Source: Actinomycetes bacterium (GTDB taxonomy: Bacteria > Actinomycetota > Coriobacteriia > Coriobacteriales > Eggerthellaceae). Taken from it: 64,000 nt of DNA. The translations under genes and the position numbers were made by a program. Each line of letters opens with the position of its first letter. The first letter of the stretch is position 1. The notes below the pieces were generated by a model. It was given only the letters and a program-made list of their open reading frames with translations. It ran no database searches and was not told the DNA's origin. The stretch covers positions 1 through 64,000 of the forward strand of contig JAEZDJ010000065.1 of assembly GCA_023429565.1 (NCBI GenBank), given 5' to 3'. Positions 8,667 through 17,947 of the stretch are shown here, one piece after another.

Positions 8667-10481
8667 CTACGCCACGGGACCGAACTGCATCTCGTAGTAG
8701 CGGGCATACGTCCCACCCAATGAGAGCAACTCGTCATGGGTGCCCCGCTCCACCACACGTCCCTCGTCGACAACGGCGATGATGTCGGCGCCCCGGATGG
8801 TTGACAGACGATGGGCGATGATGAGCGTCGTGCGACCTTCAGACAGCTCGTCGAGGGACGATTGGATGGCCCGTTCGCTCTCGTTGTCCAAAGCACTCGT
8901 CGCCTCGTCCAGGATGAGGATGTGCGGATTGCGCAAGAACACGCGGGCAACGGCAATGCGCTGCTTCTGACCGCCCGACAGGCGGGCCCCGCGTTCGCCG
9001 ACAAACGTCTCGTAGGCCTCCGGCAGCCCCATGACGAACTCGTGTATGTTCGCCTGGCGTGCAGCCTCCACGATTTCCGCATCCGAGGCACCGGGCCTGC
9101 CGTAGGCAATGTTCTCGCGAACGGTTCCGCCAAACAGGTACACATCCTGCTGCACGATGCCAATCGCCTCACGCAGCGTGTCCACCTTCACGTCGCGCAC
9201 GTCGATCCCGTCAATTTCAACGGCACCTTCCCGAACGTCATAAAAGCGCGGCAGCAGCGAGCACGCCGTGGTCTTGCCTCCGCCCGACGGCCCTACAAAC
9301 GCGACGGTCGATCCCGCCGGAATCGTCAGGTCAAAGCCCCTCAGCACCTCATGCCGGCTGTCGTAGCCGAAGCGCACGTCACGATAGCGCACTTCACCCG
9401 CGACGGAGCCGAGGCGCCGGCCAGCCTCCGCCTCCTCAAGCGACACGGCGTCCAGCCGGTCTTGCACGTCCGGACGTACGGCCAGCACTTCCATGAAGCG
9501 GCGGAAACCGGCGTAGCCTTTCTGAAACTGCTCAGTGAAATTGATGAGCTGTTCGACAGGCGAAAGGAAGATGCCTATATACAGCGCGTAGATGGCCAGA
9601 TCGGTGGGAGCCAGAGTGCCCGTCGCCACAAAATAGCCGCCCCCCACAATGGTCACGGTATACAGCACGCCCGTAAACGCCGAGTTCACCGCATGGAATG
9701 CGCCCATGAACCGATAGGAGCTCTCTTTGGTGTCCACGAAGCGCACGTTCGTCCGGTCGAATTTCTCGATTTCCACCGCCTCGTTGCCAAATGACTTCAC
9801 CACCCGAATCCCGCCGAGAGAGTCCTGCAAGCGGGCGTTGATGTCGGCCATCTTCCTCCGGTTTTCAGTGAAGATGATGCGCTTGCGATAGTTGCGCCAG
9901 AGGGCGTACGCCGCCATGGCCACCGTTGCAACCAGCATGACCGCGGTAAGCGGCACGTTGATCATGAACAGCAGCACGAACGATCCCGCTATCTTCAGAA
10001 TGCAGATGAACAGATTTTCCGGTCCATGATGGGCCAATTCCGAGATGTCGAACAGGTCGGTCAGAAGCTTGCTCATCATCTCGCCGGTGTTGTTCCTGTC
10101 GTAATAGGAAAAGCTCAGACGCTGATATTGCGCGAACAGATCCATCCGCATGTCAGCCTCCATGCGGGCCCCCATGATGTGTCCCCATGCCGTGATGAAG
10201 TACTGGCATCCGGTCCTCAGGGCATACAGCGCCACGAACCCGAGAGCTATCCACCCGAGCGAGGCCAGAATGACCGAGGGCGCCTCCAGAAAGAACTCCT
10301 TGGTGAAGAAATTGAGAAATTGGGGGAAAGCGAGATCGACGGCCGCAAGAATGGCTGCACAGAACAGATCGAAGAAGAAGAGAAACCGATAGGGTCGGTA
10401 GTAGGTGACAAAGCGGGCAAACACGGTGCGCGCAGACACATACGGCTCAGAGGCCCCAGTCATTTCTTTCTCATTGTCCAT
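8667..10481 (-). CDS. ABC transporter, fused membrane and ATPase domains (exporter type)
   Basis: This 604-residue half-transporter is expected to work as a homodimer or with a partner. Six membrane spans fill about residues 20-330, including FLFFFDLFCAAILAAVDLAF and LAIYALYIGIFLSPVEQL. The nucleotide-binding domain has Walker A GPSGGGKTTA, signature LSGGQKQRIAVAR, Walker B ILILDEATSALD and the switch His in IIAHRLSTI. The family (MsbA/BmrA/LmrA type) exports lipids, drugs or peptides, and the substrate cannot be told. There is no obvious partner gene. The 252 bp between it and rpmF contain nothing I recognise. Confidence 0.92.
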   Translation of the reverse strand: MDNEKEMTGASEPYVSARTVFARFVTYYRPYRFLFFFDLFCAAILAAVDLAFPQFLNFFTKEFFLEAPSVILASLGWIALGFVALYALRTGCQYFITAWGHIMGARMEADMRMDLFAQYQRLSFSYYDRNNTGEMMSKLLTDLFDISELAHHGPENLFICILKIAGSFVLLFMINVPLTAVMLVATVAMAAYALWRNYRKRIIFTENRRKMADINARLQDSLGGIRVVKSFGNEAVEIEKFDRTNVRFVDTKESSYRFMGAFHAVNSAFTGVLYTVTIVGGGYFVATGTLAPTDLAIYALYIGIFLSPVEQLINFTEQFQKGYAGFRRFMEVLAVRPDVQDRLDAVSLEEAEAGRRLGSVAGEVRYRDVRFGYDSRHEVLRGFDLTIPAGSTVAFVGPSGGGKTTACSLLPRFYDVREGAVEIDGIDVRDVKVDTLREAIGIVQQDVYLFGGTVRENIAYGRPGASDAEIVEAARQANIHEFVMGLPEAYETFVGERGARLSGGQKQRIAVARVFLRNPHILILDEATSALDNESERAIQSSLDELSEGRTTLIIAHRLSTIRGADIIAVVDEGRVVERGTHDELLSLGGTYARYYEMQFGPVA

Positions 10482-10544
10482 GCCGCCATTGTACCCTACC
10501 GGCGGAAAAGACGGCTGGAAATCGAAAGGGAAGCACCCGTCACG

Positions 10545-10575
10545 CGGGAAAATGCCGAAGGAAGCCCTCTTCGGC
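10545..10575 (-). terminator. Putative intrinsic terminator after yceD
   Basis: On the minus strand GCCGAAG, an 8-nt loop and CTTCGGC (10575 down to 10554) are followed by ATTTT. The stem is 7 bp. It lies immediately downstream of the yceD stop codon and would end the recG-to-yceD transcription unit. Confidence 0.55.
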
Positions 10576-10580
10576 GCGCT

Positions 10581-11141
10581 TTAGCGCCCTTCTTCGAAAG
10601 GAAATCCCTCGAGAGCAGCGAACGGACTCGGTCGAGTCTCTCCCCGCCTTGCCTCTTCGTCGTTGCCCACGCACCCACACGGGCCGGCATTGAGATCGGC
10701 GCCACACGTCGGGCACAGGCCCTTGCAGTGGTCATCGCATAAAGGAACGAGGGGGAACTCCAGGAGAAGCGCCGCGACGATGAGCGGCTCGATATCCACG
10801 ACACCGCCTTCAGGCAGCACGTCAAACTCATCCTCATCCAAGTCTTCCGGCACTTCGGAATCGGCTTTCAGCAGAAAATAACCCTCGATGTCTCCCTCGA
10901 CGGAAAACGGAAAATCATCCAGACACCGGGCGCACGACGTCTCCGCCTCGCCCTCGACAGTGCCGCAGACGAGCAGGGCGTCGCCCGTGTTCGTGACGTC
11001 GACCTGCCAAGACAGCGGACGGGCAAACCGATACGAATCAGGACCGGCCTTGATGACAGGCAGTGCGGCCTCACCGTCAAAGTGGGTGCACTGTGCGGGA
11101 GTGAACAGCTCGTTCGGAATATGAATGCGCGTGGAATCCAT
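10581..11141 (-). CDS. yceD: YceD/DUF177 family protein (23S rRNA accumulation protein)
   Basis: The 186-residue product has the DUF177 hallmarks: the CARCLDDFPF segment in the middle and the Cys-rich LCDDHCKGLCPTCGADL near the C-terminus, followed by CGC. Members of this family affect 23S rRNA accumulation and usually sit directly before rpmF. Here rpmF is one gene further on, with the ABC exporter in between. The ATG at 11141 overlaps the TGA of the upstream coiled-coil gene by one base (TGATG), so translation is probably coupled. Confidence 0.88.
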   Translation of the reverse strand: MDSTRIHIPNELFTPAQCTHFDGEAALPVIKAGPDSYRFARPLSWQVDVTNTGDALLVCGTVEGEAETSCARCLDDFPFSVEGDIEGYFLLKADSEVPEDLDEDEFDVLPEGGVVDIEPLIVAALLLEFPLVPLCDDHCKGLCPTCGADLNAGPCGCVGNDEEARRGETRPSPFAALEGFPFEEGR

Positions 11142-11614
11142 CAACGTCCAGCAGCGAGGGAATTGGCGTTCAGACGATCACGGCAGCGACGCACGTTGTT
11201 GAGCAAGGTGTCGAGACTCTGCTCAACATGCCCAAACACCTCGTCAGCGTAATCCTCGGCACCGGCACGCGTCTGTCGCTCCAACTCGCGGGCGTCGGCG
11301 AGAACCTGATCCGCCTGCTGCTGTGAAATGCGGACGATCTCTTGCTCGCTGGCAATGGTCATGGCCTGGCTGCGAGCATCCTCGATCATGCGGTTGGCCT
11401 CAGCCTCGGCATCGTCGAGAAGGCTCTGACGCTCGCGCACAATCTGGCGGGCCTGAGAAAATTCGCTGGGAAACGTGTCGCGAACTTCATCCATGATCTC
11501 GAATACCGCGGCAATATCCACCTGCCGCATGGTGTTTTTACCAAAAACCGGCTTCGAATCTTCAAGAAGAATCGAGAGCTCCTCGAGCAGCCCCAAGACT
11601 CCTGTTTCGTCCAT
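11141..11614 (-). CDS. Coiled-coil protein, DivIVA/ATP-synthase-stalk-like
   Basis: The 157-residue protein is mainly a predicted long helix. It contains FEIMDEVRDTFPSEFSQARQ and a charged Ala/Glu-rich heptad region (DAEAEANRMIEDARSQAMTI) typical of DivIVA-like or stalk-type coiled coils. ATG 11614 follows GGAAGGA and is preferred over an upstream start. It lies between coaD and yceD, where Coriobacteria often carry such a gene. A role in cell-envelope organisation is only suggested by the fold. Confidence 0.65.
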   Translation of the reverse strand: MDETGVLGLLEELSILLEDSKPVFGKNTMRQVDIAAVFEIMDEVRDTFPSEFSQARQIVRERQSLLDDAEAEANRMIEDARSQAMTIASEQEIVRISQQQADQVLADARELERQTRAGAEDYADEVFGHVEQSLDTLLNNVRRCRDRLNANSLAAGR

Positions 11615-11916
11615 GATAGTCCTTCCACCCAAGCGTGCTGCGTTTCAACTGCATCAATGCATACACCACCGCCTACGCGCATGCGTCAAGATATTCTAAC
11701 AGGTTTACGGTCAATTCCAAGCGCCACTGCATAAACCGCGCATATTTCACCACGTCGGAACCGTATCGTTGATTTTATCGAAGAGCTTTTCCCTCAACCG
11801 GAGGCCTTTGCCCACCTGCTGCATTCTGCGAAAAGGAGAAGAGGAACGCCCGCTCAAAGCTGTGCGAACGACCTGGACTCGCGTCGTGCGGCATCGTGGA
11901 CCCCTGGCGTGCCCGA
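11615..11916. other. Non-coding spacer between coaD and the coiled-coil gene
   Basis: About 300 bp contain no convincing gene on either strand. The right part holds a candidate minus-strand promoter, listed separately. I see no repeat, tRNA or conserved RNA element in the rest. Confidence 0.5.
11693..11720 (-). promoter_or_regulatory. Candidate promoter for the coiled-coil/yceD unit
   Basis: On the minus strand TTGGAA (11720-11715) and TAGAAT (11698-11693) are separated by 16 bp. The -10 element is about 80 bp upstream of the coiled-coil gene start. Both boxes are near consensus for a housekeeping sigma factor. Confidence 0.45.
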
Positions 11917-12399
11917 TCAAGCCCAGTCGAATTTTCCCGCAAGCGCCTCAATCACGCAGGGAGGAACGAACTGCGCCACATCGCCATGCAAGCTTGCGAT
12001 CTCGCGCACGATGGACGACGAGAGATACATGTATTGGGGCGGCGACATGATGAACAGGGTTTCCAGCTGCTGGTCGAGCTGATAGTTGAGCGCCGTCATC
12101 TGGAATTCGTATTCAAAGTCGGTGATGGCACGAAGGCCCTTGATCACGACCGATGCGTCCATTTCCCGAGCAAAATCAACCAACAGGCCCGCAAAGGGCT
12201 CAACACGCACGTTCGGCAGGTGACTCGTCGCCTGGCCGATGAGCCTCACGCGCTCCTCAAGCGTGAAGAGGGGCTGCTTGCCGGGGGAAGCAGCCACCGC
12301 CACGACAACCTCGTCGACGATTTGGGCCGCACGCGTGATGACGTCGAGGTGCCCGCTAGTGATGGGATCGAACGTCCCCGGAGTGAGTGCACGTTTCAT
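11917..12399 (-). CDS. coaD: Phosphopantetheine adenylyltransferase
   Basis: CoaD adenylates 4'-phosphopantetheine in CoA synthesis. The 160-residue product carries the nucleotidyltransferase motif TPGTFDPITSGH (residues 6-17) and the C-terminal YLSSSIVREIASLHGDV motif. The length is typical. Its start overlaps the rsmD stop by 4 bp (ATGA), the common rsmD-coaD pairing. Confidence 0.97.
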   Translation of the reverse strand: MKRALTPGTFDPITSGHLDVITRAAQIVDEVVVAVAASPGKQPLFTLEERVRLIGQATSHLPNVRVEPFAGLLVDFAREMDASVVIKGLRAITDFEYEFQMTALNYQLDQQLETLFIMSPPQYMYLSSSIVREIASLHGDVAQFVPPCVIEALAGKFDWA

Positions 12400-12989
12400 G
12401 GTGTTGGCATTCCTTCTTCGTTTTTCAGAATATCCACGACAGTATCACCGTATTTCCTGCGAGATGCAAGCACAAAACCGCAGGATGCCACAGCTTCGTC
12501 CGTCTGTCCGGACGTTGTCACGGAATGCTCGTAAGCCACAAGGACACGCGGCGACAACGCCCCGCCCTCACGGAGCACAGAGACAAGCCCCAGCACGTCG
12601 GTTGCCGGATAGGCGTACGGCGGGTCAAGCAGGACGAGGTCAAAGGGAGGCTGGGCGCGCAGGGCGGGACTTCGCAGCACGTCGATCCGCCGGATGCGCA
12701 CGGCGGGTGCGGCGAGGCCAAGGAGGTCCACGTTGTCTTGCAAAACCCTGAGAGCGGCTCCGTCGCGTTCGCAAAACTGGACGCTTGCCGCCCCACGCGA
12801 GAGAGCCTCCAGCCCCAGCGCTCCCGACCCGGCAAACGCGTCAAGAACGACGGCTCCGTCAAAGCTACCGCGTGCGCTGCACAGGGAGCTCATGAGGGAC
12901 TCGCGAACCCGGTCCGTGGTTGGCCTGGTGTCCTTCCCCTTCGGGGCCTTGATCACACGACCTCGATATGCTCCGGCAATGATACGCAT
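12396..12989 (-). CDS. rsmD: 16S rRNA (guanine966-N2)-methyltransferase RsmD
   Basis: The 197-residue protein begins MRIIAGAYRGRVIKAPKG, the RsmD N-terminus. It has the SAM site VVLDAFAGSGALGLEALSRG and the catalytic LVLLDPPYAY (the D/N-PPY motif of N2-guanine methyltransferases). It lies 1 bp after recG and overlaps coaD, so recG-rsmD-coaD is one unit. Confidence 0.95.
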   Translation of the reverse strand: MRIIAGAYRGRVIKAPKGKDTRPTTDRVRESLMSSLCSARGSFDGAVVLDAFAGSGALGLEALSRGAASVQFCERDGAALRVLQDNVDLLGLAAPAVRIRRIDVLRSPALRAQPPFDLVLLDPPYAYPATDVLGLVSVLREGGALSPRVLVAYEHSVTTSGQTDEAVASCGFVLASRRKYGDTVVDILKNEEGMPTP

Positions 12990-12990
12990 T

Positions 12991-15195
12991 TCAGCCTCCT
13001 TGCACCAGATGCTCGATGGGAAAGACCATCCTCATCTCGCGCGCAAGGGCACGATGTCCCGGCAAGCTGAGGTGGGGATCCCCCTCCATGATGGCTGCCG
13101 CGTCAGCGTGGGCGGCCTCGATGACGGCACCGTCACGCATGACGTTCACCAGCTTGAGACCACCTGCGCCATGCTGGCGATTCCCTAGGATATCGCCCTC
13201 GCGACGCAACGACAAATCGTACGAAGCCAATTCGAACCCATCGTCGGTTCGCTCCATCGCAGCCAAGCGCGTGAGCGCCGTGTCGGACTTCGAAGCCGAA
13301 ATCAAGTGGACCTCAGCTGATTTGGTGCCACGCCCCACGCGGCCACGCAACTGATGGAGCTGTGAGAGACCGAACCGATCGGCATCCTCGATGATCATGA
13401 CGGTGGCGTTTGGCACGTCAACGCCCACTTCGATGACCGTGGTGGCCACGAGCACCTGCGAATCGCCCGTTGAAAACCGACGCATGGCTTCCTGCTTCTC
13501 CTTGCCGGCCATACGGCCGTGCAACAGCTCGACGCGATACCCGGCAAAGGTCTTTGCCTGGAGGAACGCAGCCTCCTGCTCGGCGGCCGCCACATCGTCT
13601 CCAGCCAAGTCGTCATCGCTTTCGATGCTGATGGCCGCATACTCCGTGCCCTCCTCGTCAGCCTCTCTGGTTCGCCCTCCCCCCTTCGCGTCACGTTCGT
13701 CACCTGATTTTCCAATCAAGGGGCACACGACATACACCTGCTCGCCACGCCCAAGGGCCGCAAGCGCCGCATCGTAGGCACGTCCACGCTCTGACTTTTG
13801 ATGCACCAAGGTCACGCGCTGCACCGTGTCAAAGGGCCGATGCATGAGATAGGACAGCGTCAGGTTTCCAAACAGGGCAAGCGCCAGCGTACGCGGAATG
13901 GGAGTGGCCGTGAGATAGAGGGCATCGGGAGCCTGCCCCTTTGCCAGAAGGGCGGCACGCTGGTCAACGCCGAACCGTTGCTGCTCGTCGATGACGACGA
14001 GCGTGCAGCGGGCGGGAGCGACGTCGTCCTCCAAAAGGGCGTGCGTACCAATCAACACGTCGACCGTTCCGCCGGAGACACGCGCGATTATGGCCTCCCG
14101 CTCCCCCGAAGGCGTCGATCCCGTGAGCAGCTCCCAGGTGATGCCTGCCGCATCGAGCAAAGGACCCAGGCTTTTGCCATGCTGGCGTGCCAAGACCTCG
14201 GTGGGCGCCATGAACAGCGCCTGCCCCCCCGTGTCGGAGGCCGCCGCCAAGGCAAAGGCGGCAACGATCGTCTTTCCCGTTCCCACATCGCCGAGAAGCA
14301 TGTGGCTTGCCGCCTTCGGAGCGGCCATCGCCGCCAGGATGTCATCACGCGCCGCAACCTGCTCCTCCGTGAGGGAGAAGGGCAGCGAGGCCGCAAAGGC
14401 TCGCAGGCGCGGCCCGTCGACGGCGTGGCTCACCGCGGGAAGCCCGGCGGTGCGCGCCTGCTCCTCGCTCATGAGCATGAGCTCCAAGAGGAGGAGCTCT
14501 TCGTATACGAGGCGTCGGCGGGCCTCGGAGGCCTCGTCGATGGCTTGGGGGAAATGAATGGATTCAAGCGCGGCACCACGGCTCATGAGGCGATATCGCG
14601 CCCGCAGGTCAAGCGGAAGGGGATCATGCAGCCCTTCGAGGGAGGAAAGGGCGTTGTCCACGAGGCGACGTACCCATGCCGTCGAAAGCTTTTCAGAAGC
14701 GGGGTGGACGGGGATGATCAGCCCCGGGGCAACCGCACCCCCCTCGAGGACCTCGATGAAGGGATTCGTCATCCGCTTGAACCCGTAATTGAACTCGAGC
14801 TTGCCCGCAACGGCAATGCGTGCGCCGGCTTTGACGGAGTCCATGAGCCACGGCTGCCTGAACGCCGTGACCATGAGCAATCCCGAATCGTCGACGACCG
14901 CGATCTCCACCAACGAAAGGCGCGGCTTGGGACGCTTCAGCTTGATCTCGTGCACGGTCCCTTCAATGGTGCATTGCTCGCCTATGCGGGCTTCGGCCAC
15001 CTTCACCTTGTGGGACATGTCAATGTAGCGACGGGGGAAATGCGTCACCAAGTCACGCACCGTCCGGATACCCATCGCCTCGAGGATGCGCACCCGTGCC
15101 GGGCTGGCCAAACGAACTCGACCAACCGGCTCGTCGAGCATGAGCGTGGCCGCCAGCCGGTCGGGGCCCACCCCGCTCTCGCCGTTCTTCGACAT
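12991..15195 (-). CDS. recG: ATP-dependent DNA helicase RecG
   Basis: This 734-residue branch-migration helicase has an N-terminal wedge/OB domain, Walker A LLGDVGTGKT, DEQQ box VVIDEQQRFGV, TATPIPRTLAL and the C-terminal QLRGRVGRG (motif VI). ATG 15195 (MSKNGES) is chosen over GTG 15207 because the upstream purine-rich stretch is better placed, but this is not decisive. An Asp/Glu-rich insert (about residues 505-545, with TREADEEGTEYAAIS) between helicase motifs is unusual but in frame. Confidence 0.95.
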   Translation of the reverse strand: MSKNGESGVGPDRLAATLMLDEPVGRVRLASPARVRILEAMGIRTVRDLVTHFPRRYIDMSHKVKVAEARIGEQCTIEGTVHEIKLKRPKPRLSLVEIAVVDDSGLLMVTAFRQPWLMDSVKAGARIAVAGKLEFNYGFKRMTNPFIEVLEGGAVAPGLIIPVHPASEKLSTAWVRRLVDNALSSLEGLHDPLPLDLRARYRLMSRGAALESIHFPQAIDEASEARRRLVYEELLLLELMLMSEEQARTAGLPAVSHAVDGPRLRAFAASLPFSLTEEQVAARDDILAAMAAPKAASHMLLGDVGTGKTIVAAFALAAASDTGGQALFMAPTEVLARQHGKSLGPLLDAAGITWELLTGSTPSGEREAIIARVSGGTVDVLIGTHALLEDDVAPARCTLVVIDEQQRFGVDQRAALLAKGQAPDALYLTATPIPRTLALALFGNLTLSYLMHRPFDTVQRVTLVHQKSERGRAYDAALAALGRGEQVYVVCPLIGKSGDERDAKGGGRTREADEEGTEYAAISIESDDDLAGDDVAAAEQEAAFLQAKTFAGYRVELLHGRMAGKEKQEAMRRFSTGDSQVLVATTVIEVGVDVPNATVMIIEDADRFGLSQLHQLRGRVGRGTKSAEVHLISASKSDTALTRLAAMERTDDGFELASYDLSLRREGDILGNRQHGAGGLKLVNVMRDGAVIEAAHADAAAIMEGDPHLSLPGHRALAREMRMVFPIEHLVQGG

Positions 15196-15315
15196 CGTCC
15201 CTGTCACCTGCCAGTCACGATGCGGACGGAGGCATCCCGCTCTGTGATCTGCGGCGGAACGCTCCCGTTCCGTCGCAGCGCGTCTGATCTGATGCCCTGC
15301 GCCCGCATGCCTCGC

Positions 15316-16947
15316 CTATTCGACCGACATCACGACGGGATAGAGCGGCTGGTCACCGCGGTGGGAATCGATCTCCAGATCATCGTATTCACCCTGAATG
15401 CGTGCAAGCAGAGCCTCAAATTCGTCATCGCCGAGTTGATCGCCCGCAAGAATGGTCAGCGTGTCGGCATCGTCGGCGCCCATGCGCTCGAGCAGCTGCA
15501 GGACCACATCGTCGACCGTTGTGCCGACCGCCTCGATCAACCCGTCAGCGATGCCGATGACATCCCCGTTCGCTATGGGATTGTCATGCGCGTCCTTCGC
15601 ATCCTTGATGGCATGGGTGACCTCGCCGGTCTTGACGTCGGCATACGCCTCGGTCATTGCCGCGACGTTCTCCTCAAGGCTGCCGCCCTCGACGATGCCG
15701 AACAGCGCCGAGAACGCCTGCGGGACGCTGGTCGTGGGCACGACGGCACACGGCGTCTCGGACAGGTCGCAAGCGCTTTGGGCGGCCATGATAATGTTCT
15801 TGTTGTTCGGAAGGATGACCACTGCGTCGGCGTTGACCTTGCCCACCGCATCAAGAAGATCCTTCGTCGAGGGATTCATGGTCTGACCACCCGACACGAC
15901 CACGTCAACGCCCAAGCTTTCGAGTATCTTCGCGTTTCCCTCTCCTGCCGCCACCGCGACGAACCCGAGCGGCTTGCGCTCGGCCTCCTCCTCCGCCGCA
16001 AGGGCCTCGGTGCGGGCGGCGCTTTGAAGCTGCATGTTGTGGATATGGACCTCTGATATCTGTCCACGGGCAAGCATGTATGCCAGCACTTTGTCCGGCT
16101 CGTTCGTATGAACATGAACCTTGAAGTCGGGATTCTGGCCGACCAGCAGCTCGCAGTCACCCATCGTCCCAAGAAAATCAAGGCCTTCGGTGATCTCAAG
16201 CTCGTCCGATCGGACGAGGAACTCGGTGCAATAGCGGTACGCCGACCCCTCCCAGTCGTTGATCTGCTCGATCTCAACCTTCGGAGCAATGCCGCGCGCA
16301 AAGGCAAGCTCGTCCCCCAACGGTCCTTCTTTGCCAGTGAGGGCAGCGACGAACGCGTCGAAGAAGATTGCCAGTCCGAAACCGCCCGCGTCGACGACTC
16401 CATTGTCCTTCAGGACGGGCAGCAGGTCGGGAGTGCGCTGCACCGACGCATACGCCTCCGCCACAACGGCCTCCAAAACCTCATCGGTTTCCAGCTTCTT
16501 CTTGCGCGCATGGCGTGCGGCAGAAGCGGAATCCTTGAGCACGGTCAGGATGGTGCCTTCGACCGGCTTGCGCACGGCCTGGAACGCAACGCTCACCGCA
16601 TGGGAAAGGGCTGCATCGATGCTTTCGGCATTCAGGGACTCATGGCCCACGCTGCCTTCGCACAGGCCACGAAGAATCTGCGAGGTGATGACGCCGGAAT
16701 TGCCGCGGGCACCCATGAGCGCTCCGGTTGTGACAGCTTTGCGAACCTCAGTGCCATCCGCACCGATCGGCAGTCTGGCAAGATTTTCCACGACCGTCTC
16801 GAGCGTGAGGGACATGTTCGTGCCCGTGTCTCCGTCGGGGACGGGGAACACGTTAAGGCGGTTGATCTCGTCCTTGCGTTCGCTCAGCACCTTGCTCGCT
16901 GCGGCTATGCCGTTGAGGAGGTCGTTCGCGGTGTAGGATTCTGGCAT
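15316..16947 (-). CDS. fakA: Fatty acid kinase FakA / DAK phosphatase-domain protein
   Basis: The 543-residue protein has an N-terminal DhaL-type nucleotide domain with NVFPVPDGDTGTNMSLTL (about residues 35-52) and the MGARGNSGVI loop, plus a C-terminal domain typical of FakA/YloV. With a FakB (DegV) fatty-acid-binding partner, FakA phosphorylates exogenous fatty acids. No fakB is in the window. ATG 16947 (MPESYTANDLL) fits the family, and an alternative ATG lies at 16971. The gene follows the asp23-family gene, a conserved pairing. Confidence 0.9.
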   Translation of the reverse strand: MPESYTANDLLNGIAAASKVLSERKDEINRLNVFPVPDGDTGTNMSLTLETVVENLARLPIGADGTEVRKAVTTGALMGARGNSGVITSQILRGLCEGSVGHESLNAESIDAALSHAVSVAFQAVRKPVEGTILTVLKDSASAARHARKKKLETDEVLEAVVAEAYASVQRTPDLLPVLKDNGVVDAGGFGLAIFFDAFVAALTGKEGPLGDELAFARGIAPKVEIEQINDWEGSAYRYCTEFLVRSDELEITEGLDFLGTMGDCELLVGQNPDFKVHVHTNEPDKVLAYMLARGQISEVHIHNMQLQSAARTEALAAEEEAERKPLGFVAVAAGEGNAKILESLGVDVVVSGGQTMNPSTKDLLDAVGKVNADAVVILPNNKNIIMAAQSACDLSETPCAVVPTTSVPQAFSALFGIVEGGSLEENVAAMTEAYADVKTGEVTHAIKDAKDAHDNPIANGDVIGIADGLIEAVGTTVDDVVLQLLERMGADDADTLTILAGDQLGDDEFEALLARIQGEYDDLEIDSHRGDQPLYPVVMSVE

Positions 16948-16972
16948 GGTGGGTCTATCTCTCCTTAGCATG

Positions 16973-17022
16973 GAGCTTCGTCCGCGAACCGCCGCGGGAG
17001 CCGCACCTGGCGGACGAAGCTC
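16973..17022 (-). other. Perfect 13-bp inverted repeat between asp23-type gene and fakA
   Basis: Arms GAGCTTCGTCCGC (16973-16985) and GCGGACGAAGCTC (17010-17022) are exact complements with a 24-nt loop. The element occupies most of the 96-bp spacer upstream of fakA, ending about 25 bp before its start. There is no U-run. It may be an RNA processing or attenuation hairpin that separates expression of the two genes. Confidence 0.55.
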
Positions 17023-17043
17023 TCCTTCGATTGCGAGGCGCGA

Positions 17044-17391
17044 CTATTTGCGCACCTTGACGCCCTGCACATGCACCTCGACGCCGTCGAGCGGCACGCG
17101 TGCATACTCCTTGAGGGCAAACGAAACCTGGTCGATGAGATTCTGGGAAACGGTATTGATGTTCGTGCCATACTCGATGACGACGTACAGCTCGACGTGC
17201 ACACCCGCGTCGGTCGTCGTGACGACGACGCCACGACGCAGACGCGACGCAGGAAGTATCTTTGCGATTCCGTCGGCGGCGGAAGGGGCCGCCATACCGA
17301 CGACGCCATAGCATTCGAGCGCAGCGTTGCCGACCATATCGGCCAAGACGTCGTTTGCGACATGCAGATTGCCGGGAATCGTGTTGCTCAT
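17044..17391 (-). CDS. Asp23/Gls24 family envelope stress protein
   Basis: The 115-residue product starts MSNTIPGNLHVANDVLADMV and has the Asp23/Gls24 (DUF322) core with ALECYGVVGMAAPS and VHVELYVVIEYGTNIN, ending GVEVHVQGVKVRK. The open frame is longer upstream, but ATG 17391 with AAAGGAT matches the family. Members are small proteins linked to alkaline or envelope stress. In Firmicutes and Actinobacteria the gene commonly precedes fakA and faces rpmB, as here. Confidence 0.88.
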   Translation of the reverse strand: MSNTIPGNLHVANDVLADMVGNAALECYGVVGMAAPSAADGIAKILPASRLRRGVVVTTTDAGVHVELYVVIEYGTNINTVSQNLIDQVSFALKEYARVPLDGVEVHVQGVKVRK

Positions 17392-17515
17392 GGCTATCCT
17401 TTCATGGCACGAAGCGAATCGCGCACGGTTGAGACTGACGAAAGAGTATACCGCAAGCAGGCCCGTCTGTCCGATGCCCCTGCCCGCGGTGCTGCTCATA
17501 CTACACAAAAAATTC

Positions 17516-17545
17516 TTGTAAATCGATAGGTCGATATGGTATAGT
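17516..17545 (+). promoter_or_regulatory. Promoter for rpmB
   Basis: TTGTAA (17516-17521) and TATAGT (17540-17545) are separated by 18 bp. The predicted start is about 60 bp upstream of rpmB. It lies in the divergent spacer between the asp23-type gene and rpmB. Confidence 0.65.
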
Positions 17546-17611
17546 GTGAAGGCTTTTTTGTCATCAACGGTTTTCTATAAGACCTGAACCGAACGTAATG
17601 GAGTGAGAGCG

Positions 17612-17803
17612 ATGTCGAAGGTTTGTGAAGTTTGCGGTAAGGCTCCCGTCGCGGGGCGCAGTGTCAGCCACTCTCATCGAGTGACGAACCGCATGTTCCG
17701 TCCGAACATACAGAAGATCACGATCAAGGACAAGAGCGGTCATGTCCACAAGGCCAACGTGTGCACGAACTGCATGAAGGCTGGCAAGGTCGAGCGCGCC
17801 TGA
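17612..17803 (+). CDS. rpmB: 50S ribosomal protein L28
   Basis: This is a 63-residue L28 protein with CEVCGKAPVAGRSVSHSHR near the N-terminus and NVCTNCMKAGKV near the C-terminus. Two CxxC pairs indicate the zinc-binding form. ATG 17612 is used because the family starts MSKVCEVCG and GGAG is 9 bp upstream. It is a single-gene transcription unit with its own promoter and terminator. Confidence 0.96.
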   Translation: MSKVCEVCGKAPVAGRSVSHSHRVTNRMFRPNIQKITIKDKSGHVHKANVCTNCMKAGKVERA

Positions 17804-17830
17804 CGCACCGCACTCTCCCGATTTCATGAC

Positions 17831-17854
17831 AAAGCCCGCGAAAGCGGGCTTTTT
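17831..17854 (+). terminator. Intrinsic terminator of rpmB
   Basis: AAAGCCCGC and GCGGGCTTT form a 9-bp GC-rich stem with a short GAAA loop, followed by a T-run. It lies 27 bp after the rpmB stop. Confidence 0.9.
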
Positions 17855-17947
17855 GCGTTCATCCCTGTTCGTCGATCCACCAGGGGCAGGCGGTGGCCCA
17901 TGCCCCTGGAACGCGTCCGACCGCCTGGCAGATGGCCGGCAAAAGCC

